A stretch of 64,000 bases of DNA from Aurantiochytrium sp. KH105. Lineage: Eukaryota > Sar > Bigyra > Thraustochytrida > Thraustochytriidae. The position numbers and the translations under genes are program-made. The stretch covers positions 62,001-126,000 of the forward strand of contig BGKB01000078.1 in assembly GCA_003116975.1 (NCBI GenBank), given 5' to 3'. Shown in pieces: positions 10,273-20,714 of this stretch (position 1 is the stretch's first letter; each line of letters opens with the position of its first letter). A model generated the notes under the pieces. The model was given only the letters and a program-made list of their open reading frames with translations, was not told the DNA's origin and did no database searches.

Positions 10273-13200
10273 TCAAGGATACAGGGGCGAAAAGAAATTG
10301 CGAAAGGCCAACGCACGCATGTTCGGCGGGAAGTCGCGTTTGTCAACGAAACTCGCTAGCGTCGGATCAACATGTTCCAAATTGCGCAGGACTTTGGTCA
10401 GAGCTCGCTCCAATTCGAGCTCTGCGTCCGCAGCAGCCCTATTCACACGCTGGCGCTGGCCCATGCGCGAAAGGGCTGCAAGTTCAATGTACACGGAGTT
10501 GGCAAAGAGCTCCCAGCCAACCCGACAGACGACGCCATCCTTGTCCACGTAGCCGTCGCCCTCGCGCTCCCCACGCGACGCCATGCGCGCGGACAAAAAC
10601 AGCCGCACGGCACGTAGCAGCTCCCAATTATCAAGGTACACCAACATTTTGCGCACCACGCTAAAAGGTGTACTCTCCGAGGTCACGTAAAAGGTCTCGG
10701 CCGGAGGCGTCGCCTGAAGTTCTGGGTCCCGCAACTTTTCTGCCATGGCACGATTACCCCAAAGCGAGTTCCCAGTGATGGGCTCCGCAGCGGCAAGGTG
10801 TCTTACCATGTACACGTTGGGATTCACTTGATCAGCTGCGCTCGACGCGGCAAAGGTCTGCAAACGTCGCGGATTCCCGGCTCCGCTCGTGTTGGGACCA
10901 CCAGCGTCTGAGATTGTCGATGCACTCATGTGGGTGCTAAGCACGCCGCGCTCAAAGAGCATGCTGCCCCTCCGCGAGACTCCTCTGCCTTGCACCACGT
11001 CCGAATCCGCGCATGGAGGTGCGAATGGATCGTTGCGACGGCTGGACTGGAAATCCGGAGGCAGCACCCATGAACCACCAGCCGCGGCAATGAGACGACG
11101 AACGAGACGCGCATCCCGCACGGGAAATCTCTGCCAGGTGCACGAGACGACTGTGCGGACCTGGCTCGATAAAACCTTCCACATGGTTGCATCGTACTGT
11201 TCGTCCGAAAACAGCACAGGCGCGTTGACGCGCTTGGCATACCACAAAATGTTGTAGTAGAGCGCAGGATTGGTGCGTCGAAGCTCGCTTCGCGAGAGTC
11301 CCAGAGTGCGTCGCTCGGCCAGCGCATCTACCATGTACTCTGCTTGACGGCGTAACACGATGGGGCTCATGTACTCGCACTGCCCGTGATGCTTTTGAAC
11401 AATCTCTGTCGCGGTTACCTTGAGCACGCGATATTCGATGCGCGGGACAATTACAAAGTTGCAATACGCGCAGGATTGCACGAGCTGATCAACGTCTACT
11501 TCCCAGCCCTGCATAATGTGCTCATCCAGGAGTCGCGCCTTGCAATTCGGGCAGCGCGTGCCCGTCCAAAGGGCAATAAAGTTTACAGCAGGGGGTTGAT
11601 TCGACGCGGCGTCCGCTTCACTCTGGGAATTGGAAAAGCAACTGTCCTGGCCCCGCAGGGTCTTTGCTGTGAGTGATGAAGGGTTGGGCCGAAGGATGGC
11701 TAGATACGCCCAAAGAAAACTGACGAGGCGTTTCCAAATCGTAGAGCTGCGTCGCGTGCGAGACTGCTGTTTGCCACGCAGAGCAAGTGCCATGGTAAAG
11801 TATCCGTACGTTACGGCGTTCGGCCTACACCCGTGCTCGACGAGGCTGTGGAAGGCATTGTTTGCATCGTGCGCAAACACTGGACCACTCAAGGCACAAC
11901 CGGCAAGAACCGCTCGCGTGGCCGCCTCATCGAGCACATGGCCGTGTCGTCGTCCAAGCGCCGTGAGCGAGCCGAGGATAAGAGACATGGCGAAACGAGG
12001 ACGCGCATAGCGCGAGCTTAGCAGAACTGGCGCCAAGGCCATGATTGCACCGAGGGTCTCGACATAGCAGGCGCGTGCGCGAGGCATACCTGTGGTTGGC
12101 TCTGAAAAAGCAAATTGTTGCTCGAGATTCGATCGGTTGAGCTCCTCGCTGAGACGGCAACCCGCGCGCACCGTGCGGCCCGAGGCGGACTCGTCGCTTT
12201 GACGCCGCATGCGGTCGCTACGGAGTGTCGGCTGGGTGGCTAGAACGCGAGCATCGCGACTTGCATTGGTCTCGGAGGCGGCACGGAGGATCGGATCGCC
12301 GGGTCCATCAATATCGTCAATATCATCATCTTCGTCTTCGTCTCCCAAAGACTGAGCACGTTCGTTGGATGACTCCGAGTCCGCGTCAGACCCAAAACTA
12401 CCCTCGTCATCGTCGTCCGCGGGTGGACGAGTGCCCGGGCCATTCTTTCCAGGGTCTGCGTCGCTGCTACTATTGCTGCGCTTTTGAGCATCACGCATGA
12501 AGCTGCCATCGGCGGACTGCTGCCGATCGGTCGGGTGAGGAGTCTCAGCGTCCCAAATGTTTTCATCGAGGCCACGGCGCGAGCCCAGCGAAACCCCGTC
12601 AAGGACAGTGCTCCGAACTAGCTCAAATGTTCCCGTGGGGCCTTGGGGCGACGAGAACGCACGTGAGCGCGTGGCGTCGGAATTCGCTGCAGAGTTTACC
12701 TTGGCGGTTCGTGCGGCGTTACGCGCTGCAGCGAGGGCGAGCGAAGAGCGTTGAGACCCCCGACGACGCTCGCTACCGCCGCTTCCGCGCGAGGACTTGA
12801 GAGAGAGATGCGCCATGAGTAAGACGTCCTCGAACTGGCTTGGAAAGTGATCGTAGACGTAGAGCGGCTTCCATGGGTTTTCCTGGTTCCAGTTGTGGTA
12901 GTTCAATTTAAAGTTGCGACTCTGCTCCTCGCAAAGCGCGCTAAAGTCCTCCTCGCCGCCGCCGCCGTCCATGACTTTGGCATCTTCGTCAAATGCGGAA
13001 ACAGGACGTCCGGTTGTTTCTTCGAGCACACGAAGAATCAAGAGATCGTCGTCGGCGCTCTGCCTCGTGTCGCGTGCACCCCTTGCGGAGGAAGGCGATG
13101 CCGGTGAGTTCGTACCTGATCTGTTTGCCGGGTTGCCCGGGAACGAGGCAAAAGCTGACATGCCAGCGCTAGACTTGGCGAGGCCGGCATCGTTCGTCGA

Positions 13201-15951
13201 GGAGGACGTGGTTCGCGCAATCACAGGGCCAGAAGGGCGGCGAAAGGAGGAGAGCGCATCTGCACCACGCTGCGCGTGTGCAATGATGGTATCAAAGAAG
13301 AGAAAGCGATAGCTGAGGTCTGTGGAAAAGGTGCGCTCATCGACGAACTTGGTAAAGTGCATCGTTTTCGTAAGCTGCTCCGTGAACGGACGTGTGGCCT
13401 TGGGAAGGCTGCGCAAGAAGCCATCGAGATTGAAGATGTCCGACAAGTTGGTAGGCAGCACCTCGGCACGACTGAGGCCGCGCGACGCGAGACGCGGAGG
13501 CAGCAAAAAGTCCCGATACGTGCCAATGAGTTCGATCATGGCATGAACGGCGGCGTCTCGCACGGCAAACTGCAGACTGCGTAACGCCTCTTCGCCACGG
13601 GCCTCGAGCGGAGTCAGTGAGTAGGCATTGTCGGGGTTCTGCTGACCGAGCACGCGCGTAGCGCCCTTGCCAATCTCGTCTTCGAGACTGGGTGCGCGGG
13701 ACAGCACACTGGCTCGTAGACGCTTGAGCATTCCATTGAGCACGGGCGTCGGGAGCGTGGGCGCCGGTACGTTGCTTCGCACAACGCGAATTGGATTGAT
13801 GGCGTCACCGCCTGGGGGCGTCTGCAGCAGACTGGCGACTTGCACCGTCGTGGCGCGCTCTAGCACGTCGAGGTAGTGAATTTTGCCCTCATCGAGCGCA
13901 ATTTCCCACCACCCCTCCTCGCCCGCCTCGGGCGCCGAAAGTTGAACCTGAGCAAAGGCGTCCGTTTGCAGGCCAATAACAAAAGGACGTGGTGCCGCGA
14001 GGAAATGGGCCAAATTGTTGGGGCAGACGGGGATGTAAATGTTCTGCCAGTTCAGGGGAAACATGAGCGAGCGCATGGCCTCGGCGACCTGGTTGAGGAC
14101 CGATACATACCTTGAATGCAGGATAATTTTCTTCTCCAGGAGAATGAGCGCAAAGAGCTGCACGAATTCTTTGGGGCCGAGGCAGCGAAAGACAGTCTCG
14201 TAGTTTACAGAAGCGATAGGGAGACCGCCTTCCGGAGGCATGGAAAAGTGAATACCACGGTGAGCAGCACCAAATTGCAGCACAAAACCAGAGGTTCCCG
14301 GCCGCGGGACCGGCAGCTCGTACATGAGCTGCGCCACGTACCGTTCGATGGGAATTACCGTCGAGGAGATGCTCACCTGGTACAGGAGCATCAAAAACTG
14401 CTTGAATTCGCGATAAAAGGGGAAATGCGAGAGAATGCAAAGCACGGTTGGGCAATAGATCTTCTGGGCAGCCCCCTCGCCCGTCTTGAAGGGACGCAGC
14501 GAGTGTTTCTTATTGGTGGCAGCGGCCGCCGCTGCTGCCGTTGTTGTGGCTGCCCCACCCGCTGCGGCTTTTTGCGAGTATTCGTCCGAAGCGATCGATC
14601 GCGTCGAACCTTGAAGATCGCTATCCTCGTAAAAGCGCACCGTCGTGTACCCGCGATGACGTCCCTGGGAGTCAGTACGCACAAGTTCGCATCGGTTTGC
14701 TGCCGCAGAGGCACGAAGCTGGCGGTGCACCATAGGGTCCGAGGGCGAGTTGTTCATGATTTGCAGGTAGGCGTCGTAGCTGCGCTCTAGGACGTCAAGT
14801 GTGCTGTCGTCCAGCACTTCATAGAAGGTGAGGCAGCTCGCATGGATTTGCGAGCCATCTTCCTTGGTCATGACAAACGAGAAGAATTTTGGGATCGGAA
14901 CGTTGGTTTCCTCGCGACGGAGACAACGGAGACCGCCCGGAGCCGTGAGCAAGGCCATTTCATCGGAAATGGGTAATCCTGGGCGGTCGTGGCGTGGCAC
15001 GCGCTCCGCGAGGGTGGCGCCAAAGCTGCGATCGAGCATGCCTACAGGGCGCGCCCTTCGCAAACATAGATACATTTTGTTTCCGGTCCAGTTGCCCTCG
15101 CTTGTGCTCTTGAGAATGACATCATAGCCGCGAGGGGGGTTCTCCTGCTTGGACGCGTTGATAATGCAAATGTCCACGAGAGGCCGCAGCGAGTGGTATC
15201 GCTCATCTGCAGAGGGCTCAGCGGGCATGCGTTTGATGGCGAGGAAAATGGTCTGGCCCAAGTAGCCATAGTTGAGGTTTGCGGGCAAGGCGCCGGATCG
15301 GGAACGGTCGATCAGTTCGTAGCCCTCGGGAACGCTTTCCTTGTCGAGAAAGACGACCTTGACATCGACAATGGGGAGCAATTTGGGGGATTTTGTGGTT
15401 GTTGGCTTGTGGCTTTTGCTATGTTTAACGCAGATGAAGACGCCTTCGCTACCAACAACGCCGCTATTACAGTCGCCGCGGTACCCTAAGGGTGTGCGCA
15501 CGAGGCAACGAAAGCCCGTGGGGATCTTTTCTCGTTGGTTTGGGAAGATCACGCAAATATCAACGATTGGGTCGTCATCTCCTTCGAGACGCATCTCAGC
15601 AAAGAGTTCGGGGTTGGCCGGGTCTCTACGTGAGCGGCTTCGTTTGTGCGGGACCTTGACGGCGTCTGTACCGGTGTTGTTGGCTCCGACATCGCGTCCG
15701 TGGACATGCTCAAAGTGCTCGTTGTCCGAGGTGGCTGGTGTCGAGGGTGAGACCAAGTTGCTCGTGCTGCCGCTCGTGTCGGCACGCCTCCTTGCGGCGC
15801 GGCGCTCGTGTCTCTCCTTTGCGGTCAGGTACGAGGGGTCGAGGTCTCCAGCGCCGCCATTTTCGTCGTGCACGCTCGGCCCGCGCGTCGGGGGCTTGCG
15901 AGCGACGCGGCTCACGAGGAAATACTCTGCGAGACGCTGGCGCGCTTGCAT
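10273..15951 (-). CDS. DENN domain protein with MABP domain (DENND4-like)
   Basis: The product has 1892 residues and probably acts as a Rab guanine-nucleotide exchange factor in membrane traffic. Order from the ATG at 15951: AEYFLVSR at the N-terminus; a three-fold MABP beta-prism at about 125-305, with recurring PIVDI/GY/IFLAIKR-type strands; uDENN at about 340-385; cDENN at about 498-670 (CILSHFPFYREF and LLEKKIILHS); then dDENN. An acidic, Ser-rich middle follows. A PPR-like helical stretch (HGCRPNAVTYGYF) and a CPNC/CAYC putative zinc site come next. The MABP-DENN-PPR order is that of the DENND4 (C-myc promoter-binding protein) family. The central region has a poly-Ala tract. The frame is open 84 bp further upstream but without an ATG. 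Confidence 0.87.
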   Translation of the reverse strand: MQARQRLAEYFLVSRVARKPPTRGPSVHDENGGAGDLDPSYLTAKERHERRAARRRADTSGSTSNLVSPSTPATSDNEHFEHVHGRDVGANNTGTDAVKVPHKRSRSRRDPANPELFAEMRLEGDDDPIVDICVIFPNQREKIPTGFRCLVRTPLGYRGDCNSGVVGSEGVFICVKHSKSHKPTTTKSPKLLPIVDVKVVFLDKESVPEGYELIDRSRSGALPANLNYGYLGQTIFLAIKRMPAEPSADERYHSLRPLVDICIINASKQENPPRGYDVILKSTSEGNWTGNKMYLCLRRARPVGMLDRSFGATLAERVPRHDRPGLPISDEMALLTAPGGLRCLRREETNVPIPKFFSFVMTKEDGSQIHASCLTFYEVLDDSTLDVLERSYDAYLQIMNNSPSDPMVHRQLRASAAANRCELVRTDSQGRHRGYTTVRFYEDSDLQGSTRSIASDEYSQKAAAGGAATTTAAAAAAATNKKHSLRPFKTGEGAAQKIYCPTVLCILSHFPFYREFKQFLMLLYQVSISSTVIPIERYVAQLMYELPVPRPGTSGFVLQFGAAHRGIHFSMPPEGGLPIASVNYETVFRCLGPKEFVQLFALILLEKKIILHSRYVSVLNQVAEAMRSLMFPLNWQNIYIPVCPNNLAHFLAAPRPFVIGLQTDAFAQVQLSAPEAGEEGWWEIALDEGKIHYLDVLERATTVQVASLLQTPPGGDAINPIRVVRSNVPAPTLPTPVLNGMLKRLRASVLSRAPSLEDEIGKGATRVLGQQNPDNAYSLTPLEARGEEALRSLQFAVRDAAVHAMIELIGTYRDFLLPPRLASRGLSRAEVLPTNLSDIFNLDGFLRSLPKATRPFTEQLTKTMHFTKFVDERTFSTDLSYRFLFFDTIIAHAQRGADALSSFRRPSGPVIARTTSSSTNDAGLAKSSAGMSAFASFPGNPANRSGTNSPASPSSARGARDTRQSADDDLLILRVLEETTGRPVSAFDEDAKVMDGGGGEEDFSALCEEQSRNFKLNYHNWNQENPWKPLYVYDHFPSQFEDVLLMAHLSLKSSRGSGGSERRRGSQRSSLALAAARNAARTAKVNSAANSDATRSRAFSSPQGPTGTFELVRSTVLDGVSLGSRRGLDENIWDAETPHPTDRQQSADGSFMRDAQKRSNSSSDADPGKNGPGTRPPADDDDEGSFGSDADSESSNERAQSLGDEDEDDDIDDIDGPGDPILRAASETNASRDARVLATQPTLRSDRMRRQSDESASGRTVRAGCRLSEELNRSNLEQQFAFSEPTTGMPRARACYVETLGAIMALAPVLLSSRYARPRFAMSLILGSLTALGRRHGHVLDEAATRAVLAGCALSGPVFAHDANNAFHSLVEHGCRPNAVTYGYFTMALALRGKQQSRTRRSSTIWKRLVSFLWAYLAILRPNPSSLTAKTLRGQDSCFSNSQSEADAASNQPPAVNFIALWTGTRCPNCKARLLDEHIMQGWEVDVDQLVQSCAYCNFVIVPRIEYRVLKVTATEIVQKHHGQCEYMSPIVLRRQAEYMVDALAERRTLGLSRSELRRTNPALYYNILWYAKRVNAPVLFSDEQYDATMWKVLSSQVRTVVSCTWQRFPVRDARLVRRLIAAAGGSWVLPPDFQSSRRNDPFAPPCADSDVVQGRGVSRRGSMLFERGVLSTHMSASTISDAGGPNTSGAGNPRRLQTFAASSAADQVNPNVYMVRHLAAAEPITGNSLWGNRAMAEKLRDPELQATPPAETFYVTSESTPFSVVRKMLVYLDNWELLRAVRLFLSARMASRGEREGDGYVDKDGVVCRVGWELFANSVYIELAALSRMGQRQRVNRAAADAELELERALTKVLRNLEHVDPTLASFVDKRDFPPNMRALAFRNFFSPLYP

Positions 15952-16644
15952 GGCGGCGCTTCGTTCTCCACGCCAGGGCGCTGCTGCCGCTTTGTCGCCG
16001 CGTGCGGACGTAGCAGTTCCGGGCCTTCGCCTCACTCGCGCGCGTCGCCGGCCTCAGCCCGTTCTCTGCAAGCGCGCGAGAGAGATTTGCGCGCGCGCAC
16101 GCGTTGGCACGTGCAAGAAAAGCGAGTTCACTCGAACTTGCTCGTGATGGATGCTGCTTTTTGTGTTAGGCCCTGCTTGTATCTTTTACTCACAGCCTCA
16201 TAGAATCGGGGAACACGCCCGAACTGCGAGCTGCGACAAAAAAAACATAGACCGAGCGTGCGTATCGCGCTGTGACAGAGCGGGGAGGGAGGGAATTATG
16301 TAGCCAATATTTCCTTGCTAAAGGTGAAGAGTATTGCCAAAGAAAGACGATGCATTGCTATCCATGACAAGAGCATAGGTTGAGCAAATGTCACGACAAA
16401 AAGATGACGAAGGAATGCGACAAGCTCAAAACAAGTAGATACTAGCTTAACCACGACAAAAGCACAGGTTAAGCAACACGCCATGGCAAAGCGAACGAAG
16501 ACATTGTTTTGTAGTCCGTACGTATCCTTCGACCATGCGCAGAAACTCGACGACTTTGCAAAATGTAAACAAACGACGAGTTGCAAACGATACCTGTAAG
16601 AAATAATTCATAAAACGGATGCGCGCACTAGCTCTATCTAGGCT
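15952..16644. other. intergenic: DENN promoter and armadillo gene 3' flank
   Basis: The DENN gene reads leftwards out of this spacer. An imperfect direct repeat with about 89 bp spacing (about 16363 and 16451) is the only structure seen. Hydrophobic open frames here show no family features. Confidence 0.45.
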
Positions 16645-17658
16645 CTACTTGTGGTGCTGCAAGTTTGCGAGTACACGCTCGCATTGGGCACGCAAGACAT
16701 CGCAGGTAATGACGTCAATGGCGTCCAACAGAGCGTCCTCGGCGCCAGCACCACGCATGATCGCCTTATTGGCCGGATCGACGGAGAGATTTCGCAGCGC
16801 TCGACCTGCCTGCTGCGCAAGGTCATCGTTGGGGCTGGAGAGAGCGGAAATGAGATTCGAGAAGATATTGGTAGCGCCAATAACGCGCTCGTTGTTGTCA
16901 TCGACGGCCAGGTTTGCCAATGCGGCAGCGGCCTCGACCTGGACAGCCTCTTCGCTCTCACGGAACGCGCGAACAAGTGGCGGAATGCCACCCTTTTCTG
17001 CGATAAGCGTCTTGTTTTCGGGGTTCACGGCAAGATTCGCCAGCGCCTTGGCGGCCTGACGCAACGTCGCGTTCGTTTCCTCTCGACTACGCAGCAGGGA
17101 CAGCACCATTTCGATGCCACCCTCGCGCGCAAGAGTGATTTGGTTCTCGGTGTCAACTGAAAGGTTGGCCAGTGCATGCGCGGCGAGGCGGCGAACTTCA
17201 TTGTCAGTGCTTTCTGTGAGGGGGAGGAGGAGCTCGAGGCCCCCGTGCTGGACAATAAGTCGCTGACGCGCAGGTTGCACGGCTTCGTTGGCAAGAAGCT
17301 CAGCAGCTTCCTGCTGCAGGCAAACGTCTGCGGACTGCGCATAGGCGATGAGCCTGCGCAGATGCTTACGAACAGACTGCATGAACTCTTTTTCGTCCAT
17401 GTCGTCGGTCTTGGTTTCTTCATTCTGGCTCGCTTCTACGTGATTTCCCGATCCGGAATGCATGTCGGTTTCGTCGTCGCTTTCAAAGGAGAACTCATCC
17501 TGCTTGGCGGCGTTATCATCCATCTCGCGGCTGCTGGCGCTTCTCCGCCTTGCAGAGCGCCCTTTTCCGGACGCGAGACTCGACCATGTTGATCTTTTCC
17601 TCATGACACGAGGCACGCCATCCTCGCTTTCGGCGAACTTGCCCTCACGTTGGCCCAT
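16645..17658 (-). CDS. armadillo-repeat protein
   Basis: The product has 337 residues from the ATG at 17658. Residues 1-85 are basic then acidic, Ser-rich and probably disordered. Residues of about 95-330 are consecutive armadillo repeats. Recurring motifs are HALANLSVDTENQ, KALANLAVNPENK, AALANLAVDDNNE and RALRNLSVDPANK, each followed by a GGI-type helix start. Armadillo superhelices bind extended peptides of partner proteins. Nothing identifies the partner here. No membrane or nuclear signal is certain, although the N-terminus has a basic RKRSTWSS to RRRSAS stretch that could be a nuclear signal or phosphosite cluster. The gene shares its orientation with the DENN gene. Confidence 0.8.
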   Translation of the reverse strand: MGQREGKFAESEDGVPRVMRKRSTWSSLASGKGRSARRRSASSREMDDNAAKQDEFSFESDDETDMHSGSGNHVEASQNEETKTDDMDEKEFMQSVRKHLRRLIAYAQSADVCLQQEAAELLANEAVQPARQRLIVQHGGLELLLPLTESTDNEVRRLAAHALANLSVDTENQITLAREGGIEMVLSLLRSREETNATLRQAAKALANLAVNPENKTLIAEKGGIPPLVRAFRESEEAVQVEAAAALANLAVDDNNERVIGATNIFSNLISALSSPNDDLAQQAGRALRNLSVDPANKAIMRGAGAEDALLDAIDVITCDVLRAQCERVLANLQHHK

Positions 17659-18931
17659 CTCGACCTTCTCTACCTGGTTGATGCTATGTTTTGTTCTTTT
17701 TTTCACTCAAGTCAGGCTTGCTTTTGCCTGCCTTCTCAAGGAAGTCTGTCAGCAACACCCAGAGCCTCTCAGCAAGAGAGGAACAGTACTCGGCAAATCC
17801 CTCCTTTTTCTTCTTTATCTTCTTTATCTTCTTCTTCTTCTTGTCGTCGTCAATCGTCAACGGTGGCGCCGTTCTCAATCTTTTCCTTTGATCTCATCCC
17901 GGCTCATTGTCCTCGTGCGTGCAAATCCGGACAATGTCCGTTGGTCGGTGTCGCCGCGCACACCGCTGTCCCCGAAGGGGTCCCCGGACCTATTGTGTAC
18001 ATCCTTTCGCCTCGTGCTCCGTGATCGCGTAGACGACGTCCTCCGCACCACCTAGGTGTGTGGATACATTCACGAGACTATTCATAACAAATACGGCAAC
18101 CTACAACGCCGAGCGGCTGTGACCGTTCGTGACGGCGACCGTTGGCAGGGTCCTAGACACTACCCAACCTAAACTTTAGCACCTGCGGCGGCCCGACGTC
18201 GGCCGCCAGTCGTCGCCATGTTCAGGACTCCGCAACGCGCGCAACGCGGGGTCGCTGCCACTCAAAAGCTTTTTTCCCGCCGGTTTTGCTGCCAGTGGCA
18301 GTGGGCGGCAGGCGTCAGTGGGGGTCGGTGGAGCCAGGAATTGTTTCCGTGGGTTCTTCCGGAGGCGCGCCCTCTCACGGGCACCCCTTTATCGCCAGTG
18401 GAGGTCCTCCCATGTTCCGCTTTTAAAAGGCCGCCGATCCCTCTTCGACCGCACTGGCCGTGGATCCTGTTTTTCGCGGGTGGCAAAACCGCGCTCGTAG
18501 GGGACAGAAGCGTATCGTTCCACTGCACGGCGCCTACTTCACGCGCCGGCCCCGGCCTTCCTCTGCGGGGCCCCGCAGCGACGGCGACTGCGACGGCGCT
18601 GGGCGAACGCGGCCAATGGGCGACTGCGATGACGGCCGACTGCGATTGATCCTGCAAGGCCCTCCCTCGCCTCTCGCATGCCACCAGCCAGTGGTCGCTG
18701 GGCGACGGCGGCTCGCGGCTGGCGCGGCGGCCTCGCTTGGCCGGTGCTACTCTGCAGCTTCCGGACCGCGCCGAGGCTGCTCCGGCCAGCCAGGCTCACC
18801 GGGCACAGGAGGGAGGGCAGGGCACGGCAGAGGGAATTTGGTCTGCCAGTTGGAAAAAAAAATAAAAAGGGTGGTTGGGTTTGAATTTTTTTGAAATGGA
18901 AATTCAAAAAATTTGGACGAAATTTTTTTGG

Positions 18932-18985
18932 AAATTCAAATTCAAATTCAAATTCAAATTCGAATTCGAGTCCGAATTTGAAATT
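18932..18985. repeat. AAATTC hexamer array
   Basis: About six AAATTC units run in tandem and grade into GAATTCGAG and an inverted GAATTTGAAATTCC. This is an AT-rich island in GC-rich surroundings. Confidence 0.85.
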
Positions 18986-19380
18986 CCAACGCGAGGCGAC
19001 GCGAGGCGAGGCAGCTCAAGGCGAGGCAAGGCAAGGCACCCGGCCGAGCGAGCGCGCGCGGTCGCGCGCGAGAGCTCCACGAAGACAGCCCAGCCAGGCG
19101 TCGCAGCGCTGTCGTGCTTCCCTCCTCCCCCCCCCCTCGCGGTCCTTCCTGCATCCGACGGCCCAGCCGCAGATCGGCGCCGTAGCCGCTCCTGGCATAA
19201 ACATACCCCTCGCTCGACCCGCCCCTGCCTCTGCACCGCGGAGCAGGACCTCAAGTCCCGGCGCGCGCCCGCCCGTCCGTTCGCCCTCGCGCCCGCCCCC
19301 GCGCCCTCGCGCCCGGCCCGGCCGAGGCGGCGCCGCGGTCCCGGAGCCCAACAGACGCCGCGCGAGCGAGCGAGCGAGAC

Positions 19381-19506
19381 GAGTCGAGCCGAGTCGAGCC
19401 GAGTCGAGCCGCGCAGACGTTCTCTCGGCGCTCCCTCGCCCGCTCTCGCTCCGGAGCGAGACGAGCCGAGTCGAGTCGAGTCGAGTCGGGCGAGTCCGGT
19501 CGAGGC

Positions 19507-19541
<35 letters not shown>

Positions 19542-19542
19542 C
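19381..19542. repeat. GAGTCGAGCC and GCAC simple repeats
   Basis: Three perfect GAGTCGAGCC units occupy 19381-19410. A related GAGTC run occupies about 19461-19490, and a GCAC tetranucleotide array 19510-19542. They lie 190-350 bp upstream of the 19732 start, probably in its promoter or 5' leader. Confidence 0.85.
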
Positions 19543-19731
19543 GTGGGAGCGAGGAGCTCCGTCGCGCGTGCGCGAGGACGGGAGACCCGCGCGCGGAGAG
19601 GGAGAGAGGCGTCGCGCGAAGGCGGAGTCAGGTGGGCACGTGCGAGAGCGAGCTCTTTGTTGAGCTTGTTGGTTGTTGACTTTTAGTGTAGCGTTGCGTT
19701 GCCTTGCCTTGCCTTGCGCTTAGCAGGCGGG

Positions 19732-20289
19732 ATGTGGCAGCCGCAGCCGCAGCAGGCGCCGATGGCGTTCGCGCCGCAGCAGCAGCAATGCGCTGCGGTG
19801 GCCCCGAAACAGGCCAAGGAGGAGTGGAACGAGTTTCTCATTAGCACGCTGGACAAGGACTTCGTCAAGACCGCTCGACGCGGCGCGAACTGGCACCACG
19901 TGCAGGGCGATGAGTTCCGCAGCGACACGGGCGAGGTCCACCGCTGCGACCAGTTCTGCATCCGCTGGGTCTTCCGCCACGACGGCCTCAAAATCTGTTC
20001 CGTGTCCGGGCGCTGCGTGAATTCGCTGGCGCCCCAGTTGCAGCAGCAACAGCAGCAGCAAGCCAACGGCATGCTGCAAAGCAAGACAAAGCGTCGTTGC
20101 GACGACGAAACTGGCTGCAGCTGGAACACGAGCAGCGTAAACGTTTCCTCGGCCGACGACGCCATCGCACGGATGGAGAACGACCCCATGGTCTTTGCGC
20201 CGGCCTTGAAGAAACGTTCCTTTCGTTCGGCTGCCAGCGAGGCCACGGACCAGGACATGGACATGGACGACCGCTTCGATTTCTTCTAA
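19732..20289 (+). CDS. small Gln-rich protein with a Cys/His pattern, unknown function
   Basis: The product has 185 residues, begins MWQPQPQQAPMAF and has Gln runs near both ends. The conserved-looking core is at about 25-105: EEWNEFLISTLDKDFVKTARRG, then GEVHRCDQFCIRWVF and ICSVSGRCV. The H-x-C-x3-C ... C-x2-SG-x-C spacing suggests a small zinc site. I recall a similar Cys-x3-Cys ... Cys-x2-Ser-Gly spacing in some large-DNA-virus and protist proteins, but cannot name a family. The tail (DPMVFAPALKKRSFR, then an acidic DMDMDD stretch) may be a nuclear signal plus acidic end. The ATG at 19732 was chosen because the upstream frame has no ATG. It converges on VPS51. Confidence 0.6.
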   Translation: MWQPQPQQAPMAFAPQQQQCAAVAPKQAKEEWNEFLISTLDKDFVKTARRGANWHHVQGDEFRSDTGEVHRCDQFCIRWVFRHDGLKICSVSGRCVNSLAPQLQQQQQQQANGMLQSKTKRRCDDETGCSWNTSSVNVSSADDAIARMENDPMVFAPALKKRSFRSAASEATDQDMDMDDRFDFF

Positions 20290-20714
20290 AATTCAAAAGC
20301 GAAAGAAATCGCGCATCAAGGACGAAGGCGGCATTTCGAACATTCTCGATCTTGGCCTCTCCTGTCTGTTCTCCTAATCTCTGTGAACTCGACCCCGAAC
20401 ACACAACCACCCGGGTCAGGGTCTGTCCTTTTCTTTCTTTCAGGGCGGAGAAAAGGGAAAGAAATGTAAAAGGATTGACCGCACCCAAAGCTTGCCCGCG
20501 CTTTACTCAGCGCAGCGCGACGCAAGCTTGTTTATCTACAGACGCTACGATTGATCGAACCTCAGGCCAAGGCGCCAGCCAGGTTCACCTTACTCACTTC
20601 TAACCTTATTATGACAATTTTTTTTTTCTGATTTCTGATGAACTAACTGCCCATGCCGAGCTACGTACGCTATACCGCGCCATGCCGGTGCCATGCTATG
20701 CCATGCCCGGGACT
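20290..20714. other. convergent 3' region
   Basis: This spacer holds the 3' ends of the 19732 gene (plus) and VPS51 (minus). A poly-T run lies near 20618-20628. No gene is seen. Confidence 0.5.

Larger units (their letters stand above)
17659..19731. other. 2.1 kb intergenic region, no gene seen
   Basis: The part next to the armadillo gene is pyrimidine-rich with TTC/TTCTT runs. About 18180-18890 is GC-rich, with open frames on both strands that show no domain features. From 18900 to 19545 simple repeats dominate and are listed separately. No tRNA or snRNA was recognised. Confidence 0.45.

Noticed and set aside
16296-16586. Hydrophobic minus-strand frame of 96 codons
   Set aside because: It lies in the spacer with imperfect repeats and has no family features. 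Its hydrophobicity follows from TTG/TTT-rich reverse sequence.
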